Below the pieces are notes generated by a model that saw nothing but the letters and a program-made list of their open reading frames with translations, made no database searches and was not told the DNA's origin. From NCBI GenBank assembly GCA_016718655.1, contig JADKCV010000024.1, forward strand, positions 1 to 57,632: a DNA stretch of 57,632 bases, written 5' to 3'. Below, piece after piece: positions 35,520-43,439 of the stretch. Position 1 is the stretch's first letter; the number at the start of each line of letters is the position of its first letter. A program made the translations under genes and the position numbers. This stretch comes from Flavobacteriales bacterium (GTDB lineage Bacteria > Bacteroidota > Bacteroidia > Flavobacteriales_F > PHOS-HE28).

Positions 35520-36680
35520 ATGTCGCACAAGCCTGTGATCGCGTTGCTCGGTGGTGGCCAATTGGGCCGCATGTTCATCGAGAACGCGCTCCGGTACGAT
35601 GCCTTGGTGCATGTACTGGACCCCGACCCCAAGGCCCCGTGTGCGGCGCTTGCCCACCGGTTCGTACCAGGACGGTACGATGATCGCGCCACCGTACTTG
35701 CCTTCGCTGCGGACGCCGATGTGGTGGGCATCGAGATCGAACATGTGAGCGTGGAAGCGTTGGAGGAGCTGGTTGCGATGGGTAAGCGCGTGATCCCCGA
35801 TCCCCGCGTATTGCGCATCATCCAGGATAAGGGCGCGCAGAAGTCGTTCTACGCCGATCATGGCATCCCTTCGGCGCCGTTCTCCTTGTTGGACGATGGC
35901 CGTGATGCGAGGCACCATACCGACCGGTTCCCTGCGTTCCTGAAGGCGCGGCGCGGGGGCTATGACGGCAAGGGGGTGATGGCGTTGCGGACCGCCGCGG
36001 ATGCCGAGCAAGCCTTTGCCGGCCCTTGTGTGTTGGAGCACCAGGTGAGCATCGCGAAGGAACTCGCTGTTCTGGTCGTAAGGGCCGATAACGGCACCAC
36101 CGTGGTGTACGATCCGGTCGAGATGGTCTTCGACCCGCGCTTCAATCTGGTGGACCACTTGCGCACCCCTGCACAGGTGAGCGCGCGCATCGATGAGGAA
36201 GCCCGGGCGCTTGCGGAACGCGTGGCCAATGCCTTCGCCGCACCCGGGCTATATGCCGTGGAACTCTTCCTGACCACCGACGGCCGCGTGCTCGTGAACG
36301 AGACCGCACCACGCGCGCACAACAGCGGACATCACAGCATCGAGGCCTGCGCCAGTTCGCAGTTCGATCAATTACTGCGCCTCTACCTGGGACTTCCTCC
36401 GGGATCGCCCCGTCTGAACGGCCACGCCGCCATGATCAACCTGGTGGGCGAAGGGGGAACAGGCGAACCGGAGGTGCAGGGATTGGACGACGTGCTGGCC
36501 TTTGCCGGCACCTTCATGCACCTGTACGGTAAGCACGAGACACGCACGGGAAGGAAGATGGGCCACATCACGGTGTGCGCGCCGGATGCCGGATCGCTGG
36601 ACGAGGGTCTTGCACTGGCCAAGGACCACGCACGCGTGGTGCCCCGAGCACACCAAGAACACGAACCAACCCAACGATAA
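35520..36680 (+). CDS. purK: 5-(carboxyamino)imidazole ribonucleotide synthase
   Basis: The 386-residue ATP-grasp enzyme makes N5-CAIR from AIR, ATP and bicarbonate in purine synthesis. It starts VIALLGGGQLGRM, the usual nucleotide-binding start. It then has IEIEHVSVEALEEL, DKGAQKSFYADHGIP, KARRGGYDGKGV, VELFLTTDGRVLVNETAPRA and NSGHHSIEAC. An ORF open to 35430 exists, but the promoter element right before 35520 sets the start. The next gene, purE, begins five bases after its stop. Confidence 0.96.
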   Translation: MSHKPVIALLGGGQLGRMFIENALRYDALVHVLDPDPKAPCAALAHRFVPGRYDDRATVLAFAADADVVGIEIEHVSVEALEELVAMGKRVIPDPRVLRIIQDKGAQKSFYADHGIPSAPFSLLDDGRDARHHTDRFPAFLKARRGGYDGKGVMALRTAADAEQAFAGPCVLEHQVSIAKELAVLVVRADNGTTVVYDPVEMVFDPRFNLVDHLRTPAQVSARIDEEARALAERVANAFAAPGLYAVELFLTTDGRVLVNETAPRAHNSGHHSIEACASSQFDQLLRLYLGLPPGSPRLNGHAAMINLVGEGGTGEPEVQGLDDVLAFAGTFMHLYGKHETRTGRKMGHITVCAPDAGSLDEGLALAKDHARVVPRAHQEHEPTQR

Positions 36681-36685
36681 CGCCA

Positions 36686-37189
36686 ATGGTAGGGATCATC
36701 ATGGGAAGCCGCAGCGATCTGGAAGTGATGCGCGAGGCCGTCGATACGATGAACGAGTTCGGTGTGGCCCATGAGCTGACCGTGGTGAGCGCGCACCGGA
36801 CCCCCGAACGCATGTTCACCTACGCCAAGGGTGCTGCCGACCGGGGCATCAAGGTCATCATCGCAGGTGCTGGCGGCGCTGCACACCTGCCTGGCATGGT
36901 GGCCTCCTTGACCACGCTGCCGGTGATCGGTGTACCCATCAAGAGCCGGAATTCCATCGATGGCTGGGATTCGCTCCTCTCCATCGTGCAGATGCCCGCC
37001 GGAGTGCCCGTGGCCACGGTGGCGGTGAACGGTTCACGCAATGCCGGCCTTCTCGCTGTGCAGATCCTGGCGACCAGCAATGCGGAACTCGCCGAACGAC
37101 TATTGGCCTTCAAAGGCGAACAAGAGGACAAGGTGCGCGACGGCATCGCCGCCCTGAAGCAACATTATCCCAACGGCTTCGACCAATGA
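36686..37189 (+). CDS. purE: N5-carboxyaminoimidazole ribonucleotide mutase
   Basis: The 167-residue class I PurE converts N5-CAIR to CAIR, the step after PurK. Signatures: VGIIMGSRSDLEVM, VVSAHRTPERM, AGAGGAAHLPGMVA, VPIKS and MPAGVPVATVAVNGSRNAGL. It ends with a typical helical tail. It overlaps the following PPC-domain gene by four bases. Confidence 0.96.
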   Translation: MVGIIMGSRSDLEVMREAVDTMNEFGVAHELTVVSAHRTPERMFTYAKGAADRGIKVIIAGAGGAAHLPGMVASLTTLPVIGVPIKSRNSIDGWDSLLSIVQMPAGVPVATVAVNGSRNAGLLAVQILATSNAELAERLLAFKGEQEDKVRDGIAALKQHYPNGFDQ

Positions 37190-37608
37190 TCTCGGCCAAG
37201 GGCAGGCCTTACCAGGTGCATGTGCTGCGCTTATTGCCCGGAGAGGATGTGCGACGGTCCTTGGAGTCTTGGTGTACCGAGGGGTCCATCGAAGCTGCTT
37301 GTGTGGTGAGCGCCGTCGGCAGCGTGACCCGTGCCCACCTGCGTTACGGAGGACGTGACGAAGGAACGATGACCACCGGGGACCTGGAAGTGGTGGCCCT
37401 GTCCGGAACCCTTTCCCGTCACGGTGGCCACCTGCATCTCGCGGTGAGCGACGCAGCCGGTGTCACTAAGGGCGGCCACTTGTTGACCGGCACCTTGGTG
37501 CGCACCACCCTTGAAGTAGTGGTACAGGAGATCGGTGGCTTGCGGTTCATACGTCGCCGTGATGAACGCACCGGCTTCGACGAGCTGTTCCCGGAGGCGC
37601 TTCCCTGA
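37186..37608 (+). CDS. PPC (DUF296) domain protein
   Basis: The 140-residue protein is a single PPC/DUF296 domain: GEDVRRSLESWC, SAVGSVTRAHLRY, VVALSGTLSRHGGHLHLAVSDA, GGHLLTGTLVRTTLEVVVQE. In plants this domain is linked to AT-hooks; the stand-alone bacterial proteins form trimers of unknown function, some described with a His-rich metal site, which fits GGHLHL here. It overlaps purE by ATGA (37186-37189), so it is translationally coupled to purine synthesis genes. A regulatory or ligand-binding role is only a guess. Confidence 0.85.
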   Translation: MISAKGRPYQVHVLRLLPGEDVRRSLESWCTEGSIEAACVVSAVGSVTRAHLRYGGRDEGTMTTGDLEVVALSGTLSRHGGHLHLAVSDAAGVTKGGHLLTGTLVRTTLEVVVQEIGGLRFIRRRDERTGFDELFPEALP

Positions 37609-37613
37609 GCACA

Positions 37614-38225
37614 TCAAGGCCGGATGTCCAACCGGGTCCATCGCGGTCGGATGAACGGATAGACCTCGTCGAGGTCCGCGTTGCGGAGTGCGATGCATCC
37701 CCAGGTCCAGTCCGTGCCTTCCATGATCCAGTGGTCCATGCCTTCCGGTGTGCCATGGATACCCACCTCTCCCCCGATGGTGGCCGAAGCGGGCAGTAGC
37801 CCTTCCTCTTTCCGGCGCTGGAACCGTTCCCGACTCTCCGCATTGGGGTAGTCGATCCATATGAACTTATGCCACTTCGTATGCGGGTACTTGTCACGGA
37901 ACAGGAAGCTTCCTTCCGGGGTCCGCCGGTCCCCTTCTTGCATCTTATCCCCATCCGGAACGGTACCCAGAACACAGGGATAATCCCTGACTGCACGATC
38001 ACCGGCAAGCACGAAGAACCTGCGATCCGACTTGTCCACCTCGAACCGTATGCTGTCGGCCGGGATACCCAGGCTGTCCAATACCTCCTGCAAGGGGAGC
38101 CCATCCAGTGATGCCGTGGTCGTTCGCGCCGATCCCTGTCGACCCACATGATGATCCTGACAAGCAAGCAGGAACGGCCAAGAGGAACAGAGTATCCCGA
38201 TCGGCCTGGCGAGGAAGCAGCGCAT
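37614..38225 (-). CDS. L,D-transpeptidase (YkuD-domain) lipoprotein
   Basis: The 203-residue protein has a lipoprotein-like signal (PFLLACQ, Cys22). A YkuD/YafK-like catalytic domain starts near residue 60 (FFVLAGDRAVRDYPCVLG, GDRRTPEGSF). The active-site block contains GEVGIHGTPEGMD and WTWGCIALRN, with the catalytic Cys in WGC. It would cross-link or remodel peptidoglycan in the periplasm. It converges with the PPC gene (5 bases apart). Confidence 0.85.
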   Translation of the reverse strand: MRCFLARPIGILCSSWPFLLACQDHHVGRQGSARTTTASLDGLPLQEVLDSLGIPADSIRFEVDKSDRRFFVLAGDRAVRDYPCVLGTVPDGDKMQEGDRRTPEGSFLFRDKYPHTKWHKFIWIDYPNAESRERFQRRKEEGLLPASATIGGEVGIHGTPEGMDHWIMEGTDWTWGCIALRNADLDEVYPFIRPRWTRLDIRP

Positions 38226-38324
38226 GATCGATGAACGTGGCCAAGACCGTTCTCGTATGGTCCAAGGTCCCGCCCTCCTTGAATGATGAAAAAGCCGTTA
38301 CGCCGCATACCGCGACACGGATGC

Positions 38325-40655
38325 TCAGCGCCCCACCGCATTACCGAAGGACCAGCGCACCCAGACCGCGAGGTCCAGCCCGCGCGCATCGGTGTAGTAC
38401 CGGAACCGGTCGAGGTAGTCGCGATAGGCGGTGTTGAGCAGGTTGCTGGCGGTGAGTCCGATCCGCCATTCGCCGCTACCCAAAGGTCGGGCGACGCTCG
38501 CGCTGAACCCGAGGAGATGATAGGCGCGCGGTGGCCCGGTGAAGTCCAGCCCGACCGGCATGCGCGTTTGTTGCATGACCCATGTGCTGGTGATGGCCAC
38601 GTTGGCCCCTCGCCAGCCACCCGGTGGATCCACCTCCACCAACAACGCGTTCTCCCACCGGTCCGCCGGCATCTGGAACAGGTCTTCTTCGCGTACCTGA
38701 TCGCGGCCGCGCACCAAGGTGAAGCGGGACCTAGCGGAAAGTGGGCCTAAAAGGCGATAGGTCGCGCTGGCATCCAAACCGGAGATATATGCATCCGTGG
38801 CGACGTAGTCGAACACGGGGAAGGCACCTCGGATGGTGAGGCGATATCCTGCTGGACGCAAGTATATGTAGTTGTCGATAATGCCGCTATGGAGGGTGAG
38901 GTTGGTGGTGAGGCGCTGCTTCAAGTGCCGCCCTTCGAGGTCCACGGAGCCGCGCAGCGCACGCTCGCTCACCAAGGTGCGATCGCCCTGTTCGATCGCT
39001 GCCGAGCCGTGGTGCAACCCTTCGCTGTACAGTTCGCTCACATGCGGTGGACGAAAGGCGCTGCTCAGGTCGAACCGCATGCGCAAGTCGGGGTGGATGG
39101 CCCAATTGCCTCCCACACTGAAGGCATGATTGGTGAAGCGGTGTTCGGGGGTGATGTAGACGTCATCCGCGTCGAACTTGGCGACGCGGATGAAGGTGCC
39201 CTCGATCCGCAGACCGGCCTCCAACTCCAGTCGGTCATTCACCGGGTAATGCTCCAAGAGATACACACCGCCATTGCGTTCGATGTGATCAGGGAGCAGC
39301 GGGCGGACACCGGTGCCGGGCACATTGAAGTTGTCCTGGAAATTGCCCGATACGCCCAATTTGCCGTGAAGCTTGGAGCCTAGCCAGTGTTTCCAGGTGA
39401 GGTCGGCCGTATGGGTGAAGAGGAACAGGTCGATACTTGGGACAGCACTGCGACCACCACGGCGCGTATCGTATTCCTGCCGGTCATCGGCCTGATAGCC
39501 ATACGTGAGGACCAGCTGATCGGTATCGGTGATGCGGTAGGCGAGCTCGGCCTTGGCCAGGTGGTGAGCCACGGTCTGCCGAGGTGCATCGATGGCATAG
39601 CCGAACGGTGCTTGGTACCACGGTTCACCGCGCTCCACGGCGTTGCGCAGGTCGGTAAGGTTGCCGATGTGGGCGGCGCGTAGGATGCCCAGTTCGCGCT
39701 GGAAGTAACTGTAGTAGACCGTTGCGTGGCCCCAATGGCGCTTCAGCCCGATGGTAGCCGAGACCCCCGATTCGTTCAACCCCGTGTTGCTCAGCACATA
39801 GCCCGGGGCTTCGGAATCGCCCAATAGCCGATAGGAACCCTGGACCCGTGCACCCAGGCCGCGCACACGCGCACTGCCCACCTGCACCATGCCATTGGCC
39901 CCACCGCCCCTGCCATTGTACAAACCCACGCCGCGGAACTCCCCACCCCAGCCCGCCTTGCTCGGCAGGTCGACCGGCTCGGTGATGACCACACCACCGA
40001 TCGCATCGGCCCCATACTGTACGGAGGCGGCTCCCTTCACGACCGTGATGCGATCCGTGGAAAAGGGGTCGAGGTTGGGAGCGTGCTCCGTACCCCATTG
40101 TTGGTCCTCTTGACGGATCCCTTGGTTGAGCACCAAGACCCGGTTACCATACAGTCCATGGATCATGGGCTTGCCGATGGTGGGACCGCTGCTCACCATG
40201 TTCACCCCGGGTATGGATGCGATCATCTCGGCCATGGTGCGTCCTGAGCCCTGTTCCATGGCTTCGCTTTCCAAGGTGGTGGCCACCATGCCCACGTTCT
40301 CGTCCGGACGTTCAGCGATCACCTCCAGTTCATGCAATTCGGCCGCGTGGTGCTCCAGGCGGAAAGTGATCTCCAGGTCCTTGTTCACGAGCACCCTACG
40401 TTCCACCGGGTCGCAACCCAGGTGCATCACCCTGATCAGGTACGTACCGGTCGGGATCCGTTCGATCCGGAAGAGCCCCTGTGCATCGGCCACGGTACCG
40501 CGTTCGAGGGCAGGCAGGTGGATCTCGGCGAACGACAGCGGCCCGGCGTCGTGGTCATCCACCACGAAACCGGACAGGGTATGTTCGCCCTGCGCCGCCA
40601 AACCCAGCGGCAGGAAAAGAAAAGTGAACAGCAGGAACTTGCTTATCGGGGACAT
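38325..40655 (-). CDS. TonB-dependent outer-membrane receptor
   Basis: The 776-residue protein starts at the ATG at 40655, where the signal peptide begins (FLLFTFLFLPLGLAAQG); the frame is open to 40805, but that part overlaps the upstream gene. A carboxypeptidase-regulatory-like beta domain (about 22-105: LSGFVVDDHDAGPLSFAEI, GTYLIRVMHLGC) precedes the plug (about 110-235: MAEMIASIPGVNMVSSGP, GLYGNRVLVLNQGIRQEDQQ, TVVKGAASVQYGADAIGGV). The 22-strand barrel follows and ends NTAYRDYLDRFRYYT...VWVRWSFG. It imports a substrate powered by TonB/ExbBD. The small His/Cys-rich gene upstream suggests a metal, but this is inference. Confidence 0.92.
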   Translation of the reverse strand: MSPISKFLLFTFLFLPLGLAAQGEHTLSGFVVDDHDAGPLSFAEIHLPALERGTVADAQGLFRIERIPTGTYLIRVMHLGCDPVERRVLVNKDLEITFRLEHHAAELHELEVIAERPDENVGMVATTLESEAMEQGSGRTMAEMIASIPGVNMVSSGPTIGKPMIHGLYGNRVLVLNQGIRQEDQQWGTEHAPNLDPFSTDRITVVKGAASVQYGADAIGGVVITEPVDLPSKAGWGGEFRGVGLYNGRGGGANGMVQVGSARVRGLGARVQGSYRLLGDSEAPGYVLSNTGLNESGVSATIGLKRHWGHATVYYSYFQRELGILRAAHIGNLTDLRNAVERGEPWYQAPFGYAIDAPRQTVAHHLAKAELAYRITDTDQLVLTYGYQADDRQEYDTRRGGRSAVPSIDLFLFTHTADLTWKHWLGSKLHGKLGVSGNFQDNFNVPGTGVRPLLPDHIERNGGVYLLEHYPVNDRLELEAGLRIEGTFIRVAKFDADDVYITPEHRFTNHAFSVGGNWAIHPDLRMRFDLSSAFRPPHVSELYSEGLHHGSAAIEQGDRTLVSERALRGSVDLEGRHLKQRLTTNLTLHSGIIDNYIYLRPAGYRLTIRGAFPVFDYVATDAYISGLDASATYRLLGPLSARSRFTLVRGRDQVREEDLFQMPADRWENALLVEVDPPGGWRGANVAITSTWVMQQTRMPVGLDFTGPPRAYHLLGFSASVARPLGSGEWRIGLTASNLLNTAYRDYLDRFRYYTDARGLDLAVWVRWSFGNAVGR

Positions 40656-40737
40656 GACCTGGACGGAACTGACTAGGGAGGCGCTGGCGCCTCGAAAAGG
40701 GCGGTCCCAACGGACCCGCTCCGGAACGTGCGAACGT

Positions 40738-41037
40738 TCAGCAGGAAGGAGGCCCCCTACCGTGTTCACGTCCATGCAGGCACAGGATCGCAACAGCACC
40801 ATCATTGACCGAGATGGTCCCTGGTCGTGGAACGGGCACCATCACCATCGCGGGGTCGGGCAACGCATCGGGGTCGTCGGCCCATGTGCAGAGCGGACAG
40901 GACACATGCTCTTGTGCGTGGTGACCACGGTCCGTAGCATGGGCATGGCCTACGGAATGCAATGCAGGCAGCACCAAGTGCATGATCACGATCAGCCAAG
41001 CCACGCGCTTCGGACCTTGGCCCGTGCCCCCGTTCAT
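40738..41037 (-). CDS. Small His/Cys-rich membrane-anchored protein (DUF2946-like)
   Basis: The 99-residue protein has one hydrophobic segment (VAWLIVIMHLVLPAL) and then a metal-ligand-rich stretch: HSVGHAHATDRGHHAQEH, then SCPLC, with more His and Cys at the end (CLHGREHG). This resembles DUF2946-type proteins, which in other bacteria are encoded beside TonB-dependent copper receptors; the likeness is by pattern only. The start at 41037 is set by a -7 element four bases upstream. The TonB receptor follows after 82 bases on the same strand, suggesting one operon. Confidence 0.65.
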   Translation of the reverse strand: MNGGTGQGPKRVAWLIVIMHLVLPALHSVGHAHATDRGHHAQEHVSCPLCTWADDPDALPDPAMVMVPVPRPGTISVNDGAVAILCLHGREHGRGPPSC

Positions 41038-41041
41038 GGTG

Positions 41042-41049
41042 TAAAGGTA
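41042..41049 (-). promoter_or_regulatory. -7 promoter element TACCTTTA (minus strand), leaderless spacing
   Basis: Read on the minus strand it fits TAnnTTTG with one mismatch and ends 4 bases before the ATG at 41037. Confidence 0.5.
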
Positions 41050-41124
41050 GGCCAGTAGCTCGCCAAGAGCCGGTTGTGACCATGACCATTCCAAGAGTTG
41101 GAGCGACCAAGCCTCCAGTTGATG

Positions 41125-41132
41125 TAAATTCG
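41125..41132 (+). promoter_or_regulatory. -7 promoter element TAAATTCG
   Basis: It fits TAnnTTTG with one mismatch and lies 16 bases before the ATG at 41149, in the same 111-base divergent spacer as the minus-strand element. Confidence 0.5.
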
Positions 41133-41148
41133 CCTCAAATCCCTCTAC

Positions 41149-42378
41149 ATGAGCTTGACACGTACCCTGTTCCTGTCGGTGTCCATCCTGTCAACCTGCG
41201 TGGCTCAAGCCCAGTGGGCTCCCGGTAACAGTGGGCTTCAGAGTATCAGGAGCATCACCGTGCACGATGGCAACGTGTATGTGGCCAGCTACCCCTACGG
41301 GATCTACCGCACAACCGATGGAGTGACCTGGGAGCCCATGAACCAAGGACTTCCAGTGGAGATCATCGATGAGGTCGAGTTCATCTATGCCGAATCGGTG
41401 GGCTCCAACGGAGCCTACTTGATGTGCGGGACCAGTTCGGGTGTCTACCGATCGGCTGATGACGGTGCGACATGGACCTTGTCCAATGGACCGCTTGCAG
41501 CGAGCAGTTCCATCTATGCCAACAAGTGGTTCAAGACCGGGAGCTCGATCCTGGCGATCTTCAGTGGCTCCATTGCCAACGGGGGTGGCATCTTCGCCAC
41601 GAACAACAACGGTACCACGTGGATCCAAGGGGCGAACGGCATGAGCACCAACATGACCGTCTACCAGATCGCTGCGATCGACGGTGCGCTTTATGCAGCG
41701 ACGAGCGGCGGGCTGTTCCGTTCGGTGAACAACGCACAGAACTGGCAGCTGGTGACCGGTTCCAACTTCGCCATGTACGGTATCCAAGGGACACCGACCC
41801 GGTTGGTCTGCATCTCCGACTTCGGCTACCGCTATTCCAACAACGGAGGATCCACGTGGACCAATGCCACCGGTGCACCGGCCGTGAGCAACACCGCCCA
41901 GCTGATCCTGTACAACAACATCTACTACGCGATCTCCGGTAACGTCGCCGGCGTCTATCGCTCCACCAACCAAGGTGTGAGTTGGCAAGCCTATAACGTC
42001 GGTCTCACCGAGTTCGATGCGATCTCACAGGAGGAGTTCCATGCCAATGGCGAGGATCTTTATCTCGGAGCGCTCTTCGATATCTACAACATCGGAGGGA
42101 CCACTGTCGACGTGAGTGGTCCGACCGACCTATCCGAAGCGCACATCCAACCCACCCTGTTCAACGACGGGTTCACGTTGATGCTTCCCGAGGATATGTT
42201 GGCCGATGAGGTGGTACTCCTGGATGCAACGGGTCGCATCGCATTGCGGCATCGGATCACCGCCAGCGGCCGTGTTCGCGTGGAACGGAACGGCTTGAGC
42301 GCCGGCCTCTATCAGGCCGTGCTCATCGGTGCTGACGGCTCGCGGTTGAAAGGACTCGGTCCAGTGGTGGCGGAGTGA
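41149..42378 (+). CDS. Secreted BNR/sialidase-like repeat protein with a divergent T9SS-type C-terminus
   Basis: The 409-residue protein has a signal peptide (cleavage near VAQAQ) and a beta-propeller-like body. Repeats carry the Asp-box/BNR pattern: GIYRTTDGVTWE, GVYRSADDGATWT, GIFATNNNGTTWI, GLFRSVNNAQNWQ, YRYSNNGGSTWT and GVYRSTNQGVSWQ, i.e. six or more blades. The last 80 residues have the strand pattern of a sorting domain (VVLLDATGRIAL, LSAGLYQAVLIGADG), but the usual PNP start is replaced by IQPTLFNDGF and the end is GPVVAE. No sialidase catalytic residues are identifiable, so no enzymatic role is claimed. Confidence 0.8.
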   Translation: MSLTRTLFLSVSILSTCVAQAQWAPGNSGLQSIRSITVHDGNVYVASYPYGIYRTTDGVTWEPMNQGLPVEIIDEVEFIYAESVGSNGAYLMCGTSSGVYRSADDGATWTLSNGPLAASSSIYANKWFKTGSSILAIFSGSIANGGGIFATNNNGTTWIQGANGMSTNMTVYQIAAIDGALYAATSGGLFRSVNNAQNWQLVTGSNFAMYGIQGTPTRLVCISDFGYRYSNNGGSTWTNATGAPAVSNTAQLILYNNIYYAISGNVAGVYRSTNQGVSWQAYNVGLTEFDAISQEEFHANGEDLYLGALFDIYNIGGTTVDVSGPTDLSEAHIQPTLFNDGFTLMLPEDMLADEVVLLDATGRIALRHRITASGRVRVERNGLSAGLYQAVLIGADGSRLKGLGPVVAE

Positions 42379-42380
42379 CC

Positions 42381-43361
42381 ATGTCCACGCCGATCGAACG
42401 CATCGGTGTGTTCACCTCCGGAGGTGACGGGCCTGGAATGAACGCGGCCATTCGGGCCGTGGTTCGTACCGCCGCTTTGAACGGTGTGGAGGTCGTGGGT
42501 ATCCTGGGTGGATATGATGGGTTGGTGAACGACCGGGTCCGCGCGCTTGGTCCTCGGGATGTGAGCAACATCGTGCAACGCGGTGGAACCATCCTGCGCA
42601 CGGCGCGCAGCGAGGCATTCCGCACCCGAGAAGGACGAGCAACGGCACATGCCACCTTGCAGCGCCATGGTATCGACGGATTGGTGGCCATCGGTGGGGA
42701 CGGGACATTCACCGGTGCACATATCCTATTCGAGGAATTCGGCACACGCGTCATCGGCCTTCCGGGTACCATAGACAACGACCTCTACGGCACGGACCGG
42801 ACCATCGGCTTCGACACCGCCCTCAACACGGCCGTGGAGGCGATCGACCGGATCCGCGATACGGCATCGTCGCACGATCGCTTGTTCGTCGTTGAGGTGA
42901 TGGGACGGAACACCGGACATATCGCCCTGCAGTGCGCGGTTGCGGCCGGTGCGGAATACGTCCTGGTGCCGGAGGTGGCACAGTCCATCGAAGCCCTCGT
43001 AGTGGCCTTGTCCGAAGCATCGGGCATGAAATCCTCCAGCATCGTGGTCGTGGCTGAAGGCGATGAGGAAGGGGGCGCGTTCCAGATCGCGCGCAAGGTG
43101 AAGGAACGTTCTCCGGGGTATGATATCCGGGTATCGGTCCTTGGCCATATCCAACGTGGTGGCACGCCTTCGGTGAACGATAGGATCCTCGCCAGTCGCA
43201 CCGGGGTTGCTGCGGTGGAACACCTCCTCCAAGGGGATCATGATGCCATGGTGGGACTGGTCAACGAGAACGTGGTGCTCACCCCCTTTGCTGATGCGAT
43301 CGGTAACCAAAAGGCCTTGCCTCAGGAGCTCTTCCACGTGCTCACCGTGTTGGCCACTTGA
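42381..43361 (+). CDS. pfkA: ATP-dependent 6-phosphofructokinase
   Basis: The 326-residue enzyme phosphorylates fructose 6-phosphate to the 1,6-bisphosphate. Family motifs: IGVFTSGGDGPGMNAAIRA (residues about 8-26), GLVAIGGDGTF, LPGTIDNDLYGTDRTIGFDTA, VVEVMGRNTGHIAL, VVVAEGD and LGHIQRGGTPS. A GTG at 42375 overlapping the upstream stop is possible, but the ATG at 42381 gives the usual start. It is separated by two bases from the preceding T9SS gene, an odd pairing that may be only positional. Confidence 0.96.
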   Translation: MSTPIERIGVFTSGGDGPGMNAAIRAVVRTAALNGVEVVGILGGYDGLVNDRVRALGPRDVSNIVQRGGTILRTARSEAFRTREGRATAHATLQRHGIDGLVAIGGDGTFTGAHILFEEFGTRVIGLPGTIDNDLYGTDRTIGFDTALNTAVEAIDRIRDTASSHDRLFVVEVMGRNTGHIALQCAVAAGAEYVLVPEVAQSIEALVVALSEASGMKSSSIVVVAEGDEEGGAFQIARKVKERSPGYDIRVSVLGHIQRGGTPSVNDRILASRTGVAAVEHLLQGDHDAMVGLVNENVVLTPFADAIGNQKALPQELFHVLTVLAT

Positions 43362-43439
43362 TCGTCGGCCCGGCCGCCTTCGGGCAGGCAACCATCCTCG
43401 GTGTATCCAAGTCCAGTATATTGGTGCTGGATCCGTGCC

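Noticed and set aside
37690..37760. Altered active site (TWGC instead of SHGC) in the L,D-transpeptidase
   Set aside because: The YafK-like branch of YkuD proteins commonly has W-T-x-G-C here, so it is not unusual.
40656..40805. N-terminal extension of the TonB receptor
   Set aside because: It lies in front of a clear signal peptide and overlaps the small His/Cys-rich gene.
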